NCBI RefSeq assembly: GCF_003991585.1
Contig: NZ_PQSP01000008.1
Coordinates: 62,001-126,000, forward strand
Source of the DNA: Saezia sanguinis
GTDB lineage: Bacteria; Pseudomonadota; Gammaproteobacteria; Burkholderiales; Burkholderiaceae_C
DNA: 64,000 nt
Reading direction: 5' to 3'
This document shows positions 27,645 through 36,677 of this stretch, piece after piece. Positions within the stretch are counted from its first letter, which is position 1, and each line of letters begins with the position of its first letter. Below the pieces are notes generated by a model. The model made no database searches, had not been told where the DNA came from, and saw nothing but the letters and a program-made list of their open reading frames with translations. The position numbers and the translations under genes are program-made.

Positions 27645-28049
27645 ATGAAACAGGTAATTCAACAAAGAGCGAGAGGATTCACGCTGATTGAGTTGATGAT
27701 AGTTGTGGCGGTTGTGGGAATTCTGGCTGCTTTTGCATATCCCTCTTTTGTGGAGTTTCTCAAGAGAGGCTACCGTACAGATGCACGTGCCGTGTTGATG
27801 GAGGCTGCTCATACCTTGCAGCGTTCCTACAGCGTTAAAAATACCTATGCAGGCGTTGCATTACCTGCCAACTTAACAAGATCACCGGAAAATGGTACAC
27901 AACGCTATACCATCAGTATTACAAGCCAGACGGCGACAGACTTTCAGGTTCAGGCCGTGCCCAATTTTGCTGATGATTGCGGTACTTTAACCCTGACGGC
28001 TGCGGGCGTACGCGGTGCCGCAGGGGATGTTGACAAGTGCTGGAAATAG
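27645..28049 (+). CDS. pilE: Type IV pilin PilE (minor pilin)
   Basis: A 134-residue prepilin with leader M-K-Q-V-I-Q-Q-R-A-R-G, then F-T-L-I-E-L-M-I-V-V-A-V-V-G-I-L-A-A-F-A-Y-P, the canonical class IVa pilin helix including mature E5. The head resembles PilE minor pilins (Y-R-T-D-A-R-A-V-L-M-E-A-A-H-T-L-Q-R), with a C-terminal disulphide pair in D-D-C-G-T-L-T-L and D-K-C-W-K. In many species pilE closes the operon after pilY1; here it precedes pilY1. AAGGAAAAC gives a ribosome site. Being inside the minor-pilin operon it is more likely a minor pilin than the major subunit. Confidence 0.88.
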   Translation: MKQVIQQRARGFTLIELMIVVAVVGILAAFAYPSFVEFLKRGYRTDARAVLMEAAHTLQRSYSVKNTYAGVALPANLTRSPENGTQRYTISITSQTATDFQVQAVPNFADDCGTLTLTAAGVRGAAGDVDKCWK

Positions 28050-28126
28050 CCGCTATATAACAGGCATACACATCATATAAAAAATAAATTCAATTCATTT
28101 TCATTGTGAAATGGAAGGTTTAGGGC

Positions 28127-31100
28127 ATGAAAAATTCTAATCGTATTCTTTCATCTGCACAGATGAGGATAAAGGCTGGGAAAGCCGCATTGGCACTGCT
28201 TGTCAGTGCGCAAATGATCACAATGCCTGTTGCATCATACGCGCAAGCGGTGGTTGCAACTGAGCCGGCGCAAGCGCCTTTGATTGTTTCGCGGACCATG
28301 GCTTCCCCCAATATCATGTTGTCTTTTGATACATCGACATCCATGGTGGCACTGTCTATGCCTGATGGGCTCAGCAGTGCTTATGCCACGAGTCAAACCC
28401 AGGGCTCTTTTCACCCGGATGATTACAGCACGACTTATGCCAGTTACCGGGGTTATGTTCCGGTTACAACTTATGTCTATGTGGGTGGTGATGGTCTGGA
28501 CGACAATGGCGTCCCCAATAACATTGCCAATATGAGAATGCGTTCGCCGCAGATCAACAAAATCTATTACAACCCGACCATTGCATATAAGCCGTGGGCC
28601 AGGGCGGATGGTTCCTTAATGGCCACCCCTTCGCCAGAAGCGGCACCGATTCTGGCAGGCACTGCTGGTAGTCCGACGGTGAATTTACGCGGGAAGAATA
28701 TTGAGTATAAATTTGGGGCCAGAAATGTGACCGGAGGCATTCCTTTTGCGCGCTATTATTGCCGAGGATCGACGGACACAACTTATAACGATGTGTGTAA
28801 TAGCACCTATGGCACCGGAACGTTTAAATTTACGCCGGCGGTTTATTATATCTACACACCTGCAGAGAATAATCCGGATTATGTTTCTTCAAATACAACC
28901 GCAGAGAGAACACTGAGTAATTACAGGGTCGTTATTCTTGAAGATATTCCTGCATCGGGTATTACACAGGCATCAACCCGGACTGATTGCGCAAGAGAGA
29001 ATGCCGATGGAACCCGGCAGTGTACCAAGGAGGAAGAGTTTCAGAACTTTACCAACTGGTATGTATTTTATCGTGGTCGGGTGCGCACAGCCATTGGGGC
29101 AATGACGCACGTATTCGCCAAAGACTATGATATGAAGTACCGTTTGGGCTGGGGGACTTTTACCAGTTATGTCGCCCAGCAGGTGCGCCTGTATGAGGGT
29201 ACGCATCGGACAGCACTGTATACATGGTTGTATGGCCTGGAGCAGGGGATGAATACCAATACCCCAACGTTGCAGGCGCTGAACGCTATCGGGACATATT
29301 ATACGGATAGATCCGATGGTGGCCCCTGGAGTGCAGAGCCTGGCAATGTGAATAACAAAACAGAACATCTGGCATGCCGGAAGAGTTTTACCATTCTGAT
29401 GACTGACGGGGGCTGGAACGGAGCCAGAATCTATCCTACTTATGGCGTCAATGTGAATGGCCCAACGCACAGCAAGCCAGATGGCACCACATATGCCTAT
29501 ACGCCGGAGTATCCTTATCAGAACCCGAATGTTACCGGTATGCTGGCCGATGTGGCCCACTATTATTGGGTTACAGACTTGCGGCCAGATCTTGAGAACA
29601 TGGTGCCTACCTCAGGTCCGAGCAGTGTATCGCGCACCGGGGACCCTGCTTTCTGGCAGCACATGGTGACGCACACAGTAGGGTATGGTACCAGTGGATC
29701 GCTGAAAGATTCTGATTGGGATGCACTGGTCGCCGGCACCACCAAATGGGGAGCTGCCGTCGCAAACGATAACTGGCATGCCGGGGTGACCGGACGCGGC
29801 TCATATTCGTCTGCTAATAATGTGGACAATCTGATTACCAGTCTTGGAACGGTGATGGAAAGTATTTCTGTGACCAATCAGCCAGCACCTCATGTGGTTT
29901 TGGCGAGTGGCTACCTGACAGCAGGCAATCAGGTTTATGGCTCAACTTATGTCACCGGGCAGTGGACCGGGGAGTTTTCTGCCTATGCGCTGGGAAACAA
30001 CGGTAGCGTGGGGGCTGAAGTATGGAAAGCATCGAATGGTATTCCTGCTTATGCAGACCGCAATATCTGGATAGGCACCGGCTCTGCCAATAAGGTGGTT
30101 GAATTCAAATGGGGGGCGTTATCGCCGTCCATGCAGACAGCTTTGAGCAACGAAAACCTTGTGAATTACTTGCGTGGCGATAGCAGCAAGGCAACAGGCG
30201 GGGCAGCGATTTACCGTGAACGCAGTAGCGTGCTGGGTGATATTGTGAACTCCAATCCGCTTGTGGTAAAAGATGCGACCAGTTTGGGATATGGATCATT
30301 CTCTCACACGTCAGGCGGCAGTGTGTATTCAGAGTACCACAGTAACAAAGCGAACCGGGCCGGTATGGTGTTTATTGGTGCCAATGACGGCATGCTGCAT
30401 GCCTTTGCGACCGACGGGGTGGATGCGGGCAAGGAAGTGTTTGCCTTCATTCCGAATGCGCTCTTATCCAAACTGCCAAATTTGGCTTCGTTATACTATG
30501 AGAAGAACCATCAGTACTATGTGGATGGTTATCTGACGCTGACAGACGCCAACCTGAATAAGTGTAATGCGGTATCGTGCTGGCGTAATATTCTGCTGGG
30601 GTCAGCCGGGGCTGGTGGCAAAACCATATTTGCACTGGATGTGACTGATCCGAATGCTTATGCCAAAACAAGCACGAACACTCCCAGTACAGGGAGTATC
30701 AGGAATACGGTATTGTGGGAGCTGACGCCAGATACCGCAGGCAGTGAGATGGGGTATGTGATGCAGTCGATTCAGGCCGGGTATACCAAAACCGGTGACT
30801 GGGTAGCCGTTTTTGGCAATGGACCCTACAGTGATTCAGGCCAGGCCTACCTGTATGTGGTGAACCTGAAGAACGGTGACATCATTCAGAAAATCGCTAC
30901 AGATTCCACTATCGGTAATGGCTTGATGGGAGTAACGTTGGTTAAAGACTCCAGCCAGATCATTATCGGCGCATATGCAGGAGACCTGAAAGGGCGGATA
31001 TGGTATTTTGACCTTTCCAGCCAGATCAGTGCCAGCAACTGGGGTTCGCGCAAGGTATTTACCACACAGAACAACCGGCCGATCACACAGGCACCGGCAC

Positions 31101-31765
31101 TGTATCCGCATCCCAATGGTGGCAGAATGGTGCTGTTTGGTACCGGGAAGTTCTATGACACCGCCGACACGGGAGACACCGGGACAGATGCCATCTATGG
31201 TGTTTGGGACCGCTCCCATCTCACACCCAAACCCGCAGCAGTGACTTATAGCGATTTGCTGCACAGGACATGGACACAGTCAGGCCAGTATTTTACGGTG
31301 ACGGATGCGACGATCAACTGGTCAACGCAGAGGGGCTGGGATTTGCCGCTGACGATGGAAAACGGGCAGCGCAGCTTGTATACACCGCAGTTGATCGGGA
31401 CCGATGTGGTATTTGATACTACATTGACAACAATGAATACCGATACCGGCAGTCTGGCGGAAAGCTGTGATGTTGGGGGGGTAAAAGGAATCACGATCGT
31501 TGCCAATCTGTTTAGCGGTGGTTTGCCATCACTGAAGTGGGATACCAATGGAGACGGGGTGATTGATGATCAGGATGGGTATTACATTGGTTACCGCACC
31601 AACACGAGCGGTCCATCCTACATCGGATATAACCCAGGACTGGGTAGTTCTGGAAATGATCCGCTTGCTATTGCATGTGAAAACGGATATGTGGGGGCAA
31701 GTGTGGGTGGGGTCGCCAGCTGTAAAAGAGCGTTTGACACCAGCACCTGGACCCAGATGTTCTGA
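28127..31765 (+). CDS. pilY1: PilY1-type pilus tip adhesin, copy 1
   Basis: PilY1 sits at the type IV pilus tip with the minor pilins, promotes assembly and mediates adhesion and surface sensing. This copy has 1212 residues: a signal peptide (cleavage near 39, after A-S-Y-A), an N-terminal von Willebrand-A-like region with the metal-site pattern D68-T-S70-T-S72, and a C-terminal PilY1 beta-propeller domain (about 690-1212) with G-A-N-D-G-M-L-H-A-F. An EF-hand-like calcium loop DTNGDGVIDDQD lies at 1139-1150. The C-terminal half is almost the same as in the second pilY1; the N-terminal half is clearly different. The gene starts 78 bp after pilE and ends at a terminator, so it closes the fimT operon. 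Confidence 0.93.
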   Translation: MKNSNRILSSAQMRIKAGKAALALLVSAQMITMPVASYAQAVVATEPAQAPLIVSRTMASPNIMLSFDTSTSMVALSMPDGLSSAYATSQTQGSFHPDDYSTTYASYRGYVPVTTYVYVGGDGLDDNGVPNNIANMRMRSPQINKIYYNPTIAYKPWARADGSLMATPSPEAAPILAGTAGSPTVNLRGKNIEYKFGARNVTGGIPFARYYCRGSTDTTYNDVCNSTYGTGTFKFTPAVYYIYTPAENNPDYVSSNTTAERTLSNYRVVILEDIPASGITQASTRTDCARENADGTRQCTKEEEFQNFTNWYVFYRGRVRTAIGAMTHVFAKDYDMKYRLGWGTFTSYVAQQVRLYEGTHRTALYTWLYGLEQGMNTNTPTLQALNAIGTYYTDRSDGGPWSAEPGNVNNKTEHLACRKSFTILMTDGGWNGARIYPTYGVNVNGPTHSKPDGTTYAYTPEYPYQNPNVTGMLADVAHYYWVTDLRPDLENMVPTSGPSSVSRTGDPAFWQHMVTHTVGYGTSGSLKDSDWDALVAGTTKWGAAVANDNWHAGVTGRGSYSSANNVDNLITSLGTVMESISVTNQPAPHVVLASGYLTAGNQVYGSTYVTGQWTGEFSAYALGNNGSVGAEVWKASNGIPAYADRNIWIGTGSANKVVEFKWGALSPSMQTALSNENLVNYLRGDSSKATGGAAIYRERSSVLGDIVNSNPLVVKDATSLGYGSFSHTSGGSVYSEYHSNKANRAGMVFIGANDGMLHAFATDGVDAGKEVFAFIPNALLSKLPNLASLYYEKNHQYYVDGYLTLTDANLNKCNAVSCWRNILLGSAGAGGKTIFALDVTDPNAYAKTSTNTPSTGSIRNTVLWELTPDTAGSEMGYVMQSIQAGYTKTGDWVAVFGNGPYSDSGQAYLYVVNLKNGDIIQKIATDSTIGNGLMGVTLVKDSSQIIIGAYAGDLKGRIWYFDLSSQISASNWGSRKVFTTQNNRPITQAPALYPHPNGGRMVLFGTGKFYDTADTGDTGTDAIYGVWDRSHLTPKPAAVTYSDLLHRTWTQSGQYFTVTDATINWSTQRGWDLPLTMENGQRSLYTPQLIGTDVVFDTTLTTMNTDTGSLAESCDVGGVKGITIVANLFSGGLPSLKWDTNGDGVIDDQDGYYIGYRTNTSGPSYIGYNPGLGSSGNDPLAIACENGYVGASVGGVASCKRAFDTSTWTQMF

Positions 31766-31790
31766 CACACGGCTGTAACAGGCTTGAGCG

Positions 31791-31820
31791 AAAAAGGGCT
31801 GCCGTTCTGGCAGCCTTTTT
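31791..31820 (+). terminator. Terminator of the minor-pilin operon
   Basis: GGCTGCC / GGCAGCC with loop GTTCT, preceded by an A run and followed by TTTTT, 26 bp after the pilY1 stop. A homologous terminator and flank follow the second pilY1, showing that the duplication includes this element. Confidence 0.9.
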
Positions 31821-31933
31821 CATTTTTGTTTGCAAATGTCTGTTTAGACCAAGGGGGCGTAATGGTTTTCTGATTCCAGCAAAATGCCGGCTTATATGAA
31901 GTGTTGTTATGTTTTAAGGTGTGACATGATAAT

Positions 31934-31965
31934 TTGACAGATGGTCGTATTTTCCCGATAAACGG
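31934..31965. promoter_or_regulatory. Pair of 11-bp elements, 21-bp period, upstream of the second pilY1
   Basis: TTGACAGATGG at 31934-31944 (degenerate, six of eleven identical, all changes transitions) and CCGATAAACGG at 31955-31965 (identical to the first repeat upstream of fimT; identity continues for a 12th base, T). Starts are 21 bp apart and the second ends 12 bp before the -35, exactly as at fimT. Confidence 0.55.
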
Positions 31966-31977
31966 TTGTAATCAGGG

Positions 31978-32006
31978 TTGAGCCTGCAGATCGTAGAAGT
32001 TATCCT
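31978..32006 (+). promoter_or_regulatory. Putative promoter of the second pilY1
   Basis: TTGAGC at 31978-31983, 17-bp spacer, TATCCT at 32001-32006: weak hexamers in the same geometry as the fimT promoter. An alternative is TTGACA at 31934-31939 with GATAAA at 31957-31962 (17 bp apart), which would overlap the repeats. The gene starts about 105 bp downstream of the -10. The rest of the 345-bp spacer holds the upstream terminator and AT-rich sequence. Confidence 0.45.
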
Positions 32007-32110
32007 TTTGTTATATACCAAAGATATAAATTCATATTTTATTGAATGCTCAGGTGCAGGCGACAGAGTAGTAAAAGCACCTTTGAACTTACTCAAAAGG
32101 GAGTTCGGTT

Positions 32111-35100
32111 ATGAAAACCATCAATCAGTTTTTTCCGTCTATTCAGACCAGGAGAAAAGCCACTAAAACGACACTGGCATTGCTGATCAGCGCCCAAATG
32201 ATCACCATGCCTTTTGCCTCATATGCTCAGACGACATCCGAGGCAGAACCAGCACAAACGCCCCTGGTTGCTTCGCGTACCATGGCTTCGCCCAACATCA
32301 TGCTGATTTTTGATGATTCCGGGTCGATGGGGGCTGTGGCAGTTCCGGATTCGCTGGCATCCACCTTGTTTACAAACAATACCACTGCGATGATGTATAA
32401 CGCGATGCTGCACCCGGATGACCGCGCATCAAACGGAAGTGGGTTGTTGTCAACCTCGACGGCACGATATGTGCTTTCGACGGCGACCAATGATTATTTT
32501 GCGGCTATGGGGCGATCTCCGCAGGTGAATAAGTTGTACTACAATCCTGCATCAACTTACAGCCCCTGGCTTTATGCAGACGGCACACCCATGCCAACCT
32601 ATTCTGCATCTGCGGCGCCGATTTATGCCGTAACGACCGCAGGAGCTGCGGCGGAGACAGTGAACAACACCACCATACCGCGTATTGACCTGACTTTTAA
32701 AAATACAAATTATACGTTTTCAACAAACTATTACTGTGGCCTTTATGGTGGAAGCTACGGGTGTACACGTGGATCAGGAAGGGTAATGCCTTTCACGCCG
32801 GCCATTTATTTTATATACAAGGGGCCCGATGCACATAACGATAATTTCACTTATTCCACGACCAATACCAACATCAGAAATATCAATAACTATAACCATG
32901 TTATTGTGGCCGATATCCCTTCATCGGGATTGAATATCTCCCAGATGTATCGGGATGCCGGGTATAACACCAGCGATCCGTCACAAAGCAATTACATTGA
33001 AATCAAACGAACGGATTGCACCCAAAGCGGGGGAGACTATACCTGCAGCAAGGAACAGGAGTTCCAGAATTTTGCCAACTGGTATGTTTATTATCGCGGC
33101 AGAGCCCGTACAGCTATTGGCGCATTGAGCCATGTGTTTGCCAGAGATTATGGTATGCGCTTTCGACTGGGCTGGGCTAACCTGGCAGCCAGTTCCAGAA
33201 ACATTGACAGCGTAGGTACCTACTCTTACGTCAAGCAGGGGGTCAGGCCTTTTGAGGATGCGTTCCGCAATACATTTTACAAATGGCTGTTTGCTTTTGA
33301 ACGAGGAACCAGTAACAGCACGCCAACGCTTTCTGCACTGTATGAAGTTGGGACGTATTACTCTCAGGCGGACAACAGAGGGCCATGGGGCGCTGAACCC
33401 GGATCAAATAACAATACTCCTCATCTGGCATGCCGCAAGAGTTATACCCTGATGGTGACGGACGGCGGTTGGAATGAATCGGCTTTAACCTCAAAAGTGG
33501 GCAATGCGGATAATACCAACGGCTTGCCGATTGAAGGGCCGGATGGCAGAACTTACCAATACATTGCTACAGCGCCTGAAAACAGAATTTACCGTGACGC
33601 GACGAATAGCGGTTCTATGGCAGACGTTGCCATGTATTTCTGGAACCGGGATTTGCGACCAACCCTGGCCAATGAGGTGCCAACCTCTGATTCTGACCCG
33701 GCATGGTGGCAACACATGACGACTTATACGATCGGCTTTGGGGTGAAGGGCGATATTACAGAGGACGATCTGGCATTGATTGCAGCCGGAAGCAAAACCT
33801 GGCCCAGTGTGGGGAGTGATTCGGCAAGTATCGGGCGTATTGACGACTTGTACCATGCCGCTATCAATGGGCATGGGGAATATGCGTCTGCCAGTGACGT
33901 TAACCTGCTGATCGACAGCCTGGCTGCCATGATGGAAAGCATGGCTGTATCGAGCCAGCCTTCACCGCACATTGTGTTATCCAGTGATTATCTGGAGGCA
34001 GGCAATACGGCTTTTGCACCCAGCTATGTCACAGGGACATGGACCGGCGACCTGTCTGCTTATAAATTGGCCAGTGGCGGAGGCCTGGGGGCACTCCTGT
34101 GGAATGCCAGCAGCAATATACCGACTTATGCAAACCGCAATATCTGGATCGGTACAGGAGGGGCAGACAGAGCGGTCGAATTCCAGTGGAGTTCGCTGTC
34201 TTCCAGCATGCGGACTGCTTTACAGGCACAGACACTCAATTCAGCAGAAGACCTGGTGAAATTCCTGCGTGGAGATAATACCTATGCCAATAATGTGACA
34301 TTCCGCCAGCGCAGCAGTGTGTTGGGTGACATTGTGAATTCCAACCCGCTGTATGTGAAAGATGCTGTCAGCCTGGGATATGGGTCACTTTCCCATACGT
34401 CAGGCGGGAGTGTGTATTCAGAGTACCACAGCGAAAAAGCGAACCGGGCCGGTATAGTGTTCATTGGCGCTAATGACGGCATGCTGCATGCCTTTGCGAC
34501 CGACGGGGTGGATGCGGGCAAGGAAGTGTTTGCTTTTATTCCCAATGGGCTTTTGTCTAAACTGGGACAGTTGGCATCGCTGAACTATGATAAAAACCAC
34601 AGATATTATGTGGATGGTTACCTGACGCTGACCGATGCCAACCTGAATGGTTGCAGCGCAGTATCATGCTGGCGCAATGTTTTGCTGGGGTCAGCCGGAG
34701 CTGGCGGCAAAACCATATTTGCACTGGATGTGACCGATCCGAATGCTTATGCCAAAACAAGCACGAACACCCCCAGTACGGGGAGCGTTAAGAATACGGT
34801 ATTGTGGGAGCTGACGCCGGATACCGCAGGCAGTGAAATGGGATTTGTGATGCAGCCAATTCAGGCCGGGTATACCCGAACCGGTGATTGGGTAGGCATA
34901 TTCGGCAATGGGCCCTATAGTGATTCAGGTCAGGCCTACCTGTATGTGGTGAACCTGAAGAACGGCAGCATCATTCAGAAAATTGCCACAGACGCTACTG
35001 TTGGCAATGGCCTGATGGGGGTGACGCTGGTTAGGAACTCCAGTCAGATCATTACAGGGGCGTATGCCGGCGACTTGAAAGGGCGGATATGGTATTTTGA

Positions 35101-35857
35101 TCTTTCCAGTCAGATCAGTGCCAGTAACTGGAGTTCGCGCAAGGTATTCACCACGCAGAACAATCGGCCAATCACACAGGCCCCGGCGCTATATCCACAC
35201 CCGAATGGCGGCAGAATGGTGCTGTTTGGTACCGGGAAATTCTATGACACGGCCGATACGGGAGACACCGGGACAGATGCCATCTATGGTGTTTGGGACC
35301 GTTCTCACATCACACCGACACCATCAGCGGTAACATATAACGAACTGCTGCACAGAAGCTGGGTACAATCAGGCTCGTACTATACAGTGACTGATGCGAC
35401 GATCAACTGGACAACGCAGAGAGGCTGGGATTTGCCGCTGACGATGGAAGATGGGCAGCGCAGCCTGTATACACCGACTGTCATCGGAACCGATGTGGTG
35501 TTTGATACATCGTTGACAACGATGGATACCGATACCGGCAGTCTGGCGGAAAGCTGCGAGATTGGTGGCATCAAGGGTATTTCCATCATTGTTAACCTGT
35601 TCAGCGGCGGCTTGCCGTCGATTCGGTGGGATACCAATGGAGACGGCGTGATTAATGATGACGACGGGTACTACATTGGCTACCGTACGGATTCCAGTGG
35701 CCCTTCCTACATCGGGTACAACCCGGGGCTGGGCAGTGGAACGGGAGGTGATGCGCTTGGTGTTGGATGTCCCAATGGCTATGTGGGAATGAGTGTGGGC
35801 GGTGTTGCCAGCTGTAAAAAAGCATTTGACACCAGCACCTGGACTCAGATGTTCTGA
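32111..35857 (+). CDS. pilY1: PilY1-type pilus tip adhesin, copy 2
   Basis: A second full-length PilY1 (1248 residues) directly downstream of the first and in the same orientation. The signal peptide (A-L-L-I-S-A-Q-M-I-T-M-P-F-A-S-Y-A) is nearly the same. The metal-site motif D68-D-S70-G-S72-M is closer to the classical MIDAS of von Willebrand-A domains than in copy 1. Residues about 75-725 diverge strongly from copy 1 in sequence and loop lengths, while about 729-1248 are nearly identical, including the calcium-loop DTNGDGVINDDD at 1174-1185. It has its own promoter region and terminator, so it can be expressed apart from the minor pilins. Both copies look intact. Confidence 0.93.
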   Translation: MKTINQFFPSIQTRRKATKTTLALLISAQMITMPFASYAQTTSEAEPAQTPLVASRTMASPNIMLIFDDSGSMGAVAVPDSLASTLFTNNTTAMMYNAMLHPDDRASNGSGLLSTSTARYVLSTATNDYFAAMGRSPQVNKLYYNPASTYSPWLYADGTPMPTYSASAAPIYAVTTAGAAAETVNNTTIPRIDLTFKNTNYTFSTNYYCGLYGGSYGCTRGSGRVMPFTPAIYFIYKGPDAHNDNFTYSTTNTNIRNINNYNHVIVADIPSSGLNISQMYRDAGYNTSDPSQSNYIEIKRTDCTQSGGDYTCSKEQEFQNFANWYVYYRGRARTAIGALSHVFARDYGMRFRLGWANLAASSRNIDSVGTYSYVKQGVRPFEDAFRNTFYKWLFAFERGTSNSTPTLSALYEVGTYYSQADNRGPWGAEPGSNNNTPHLACRKSYTLMVTDGGWNESALTSKVGNADNTNGLPIEGPDGRTYQYIATAPENRIYRDATNSGSMADVAMYFWNRDLRPTLANEVPTSDSDPAWWQHMTTYTIGFGVKGDITEDDLALIAAGSKTWPSVGSDSASIGRIDDLYHAAINGHGEYASASDVNLLIDSLAAMMESMAVSSQPSPHIVLSSDYLEAGNTAFAPSYVTGTWTGDLSAYKLASGGGLGALLWNASSNIPTYANRNIWIGTGGADRAVEFQWSSLSSSMRTALQAQTLNSAEDLVKFLRGDNTYANNVTFRQRSSVLGDIVNSNPLYVKDAVSLGYGSLSHTSGGSVYSEYHSEKANRAGIVFIGANDGMLHAFATDGVDAGKEVFAFIPNGLLSKLGQLASLNYDKNHRYYVDGYLTLTDANLNGCSAVSCWRNVLLGSAGAGGKTIFALDVTDPNAYAKTSTNTPSTGSVKNTVLWELTPDTAGSEMGFVMQPIQAGYTRTGDWVGIFGNGPYSDSGQAYLYVVNLKNGSIIQKIATDATVGNGLMGVTLVRNSSQIITGAYAGDLKGRIWYFDLSSQISASNWSSRKVFTTQNNRPITQAPALYPHPNGGRMVLFGTGKFYDTADTGDTGTDAIYGVWDRSHITPTPSAVTYNELLHRSWVQSGSYYTVTDATINWTTQRGWDLPLTMEDGQRSLYTPTVIGTDVVFDTSLTTMDTDTGSLAESCEIGGIKGISIIVNLFSGGLPSIRWDTNGDGVINDDDGYYIGYRTDSSGPSYIGYNPGLGSGTGGDALGVGCPNGYVGMSVGGVASCKKAFDTSTWTQMF

Positions 35858-35885
35858 TACAAAGCTGTAACAGGCTTGAGCAAAG

Positions 35886-35914
35886 AAGGGCTGCCGTTTT
35901 GGCAGCCCTTTTGT
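35886..35914 (+). terminator. Terminator of the second pilY1
   Basis: AAGGGCTGCC / GGCAGCCCTT, a perfect 10-bp stem with loop GTTTT and a short T run, 28 bp after the stop. It is homologous to the terminator after the first pilY1. Confidence 0.88.
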
Positions 35915-36022
35915 CATGAAAGTGAGTATGGCAGCTGATATGCGTTTGCATGTATCATGGCTTATGCCCGTATTACAATAACTGCCAGTGGCGGGTTATG
36001 GTAAAGGCAATAGGAGTATGAA

Positions 36023-36601
36023 TTGAATAAGGCTTTTGTCAAAGAATCAGATGCGGAAGATGACGATGCTGAGCCGCAACAGGTGTTGCTGCCAAAGGGC
36101 AGTAAAAATTACATCACACCAGCTGGTTATGCCCGTTTGCAACTGGAATTGAAAACGCTGGTTGAGAGTGAGCGCCCTAAAGTTGTGGATATTGTCAGTT
36201 GGGCGGCATCTAATGGGGACCGTTCAGAAAATGGCGATTATCTGTACGGGAAAAAGCGCCTGCGTGAGATTGACCGGCGGATTCGTTTTTTGACCAAGCG
36301 GTTGGAGATTGCGCAGGTGGTTGATCCCAGTGTGCACCATGGCAAGGAGCAGGTTTTTTTTGGCGCAACTGTCACTTATGTGAGAGGTGATGGTTCTGAA
36401 CAGACCATTACCATTATGGGCGTTGATGAGGCTGATCCGCTGCAAGGGCAGGTCAGCTGGGTTGCTCCAGTCGCCAGAGCATTGCTGAAATCCAGCGTAG
36501 GTGATGAAATCCGCTTGATGACGCCTGCCGGTATTGAAATGATTGAAGTGGTTGATGTGTCGTATCCTGCACCCTCATCTGACCACTCTGCATCAAATTA
36601 A
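36023..36601 (+). CDS. greB: Transcription elongation factor GreB
   Basis: GreB enters the RNA polymerase secondary channel and stimulates cleavage of backtracked transcripts. The coiled-coil tip carries the catalytic acidic pair D66 and E69 in N-G-D-R-S-E-N-G-D-Y. It is followed by K-K-R-L-R-E-I-D-R-R-I-R-F-L-T-K-R-L and a C-terminal FKBP-like domain with V-G-D-E-I-R-L-M-T-P. At 192 residues it is longer than E. coli GreB (158), through an acidic N-terminal extension of about 25 residues and a short tail. The start must be TTG 36023: AGGAG lies six bases upstream, and the only nearby ATG (36018) is out of frame and stops after two codons. Convergent with spoT. Confidence 0.93.
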   Translation: MNKAFVKESDAEDDDAEPQQVLLPKGSKNYITPAGYARLQLELKTLVESERPKVVDIVSWAASNGDRSENGDYLYGKKRLREIDRRIRFLTKRLEIAQVVDPSVHHGKEQVFFGATVTYVRGDGSEQTITIMGVDEADPLQGQVSWVAPVARALLKSSVGDEIRLMTPAGIEMIEVVDVSYPAPSSDHSASN

Positions 36602-36677
36602 ACACATATATCAAATGACGACAGCCAGCAGACTGCCGTGCATATAGTTTTGTGTGTTGTGTACGGATTTTAAGGGG

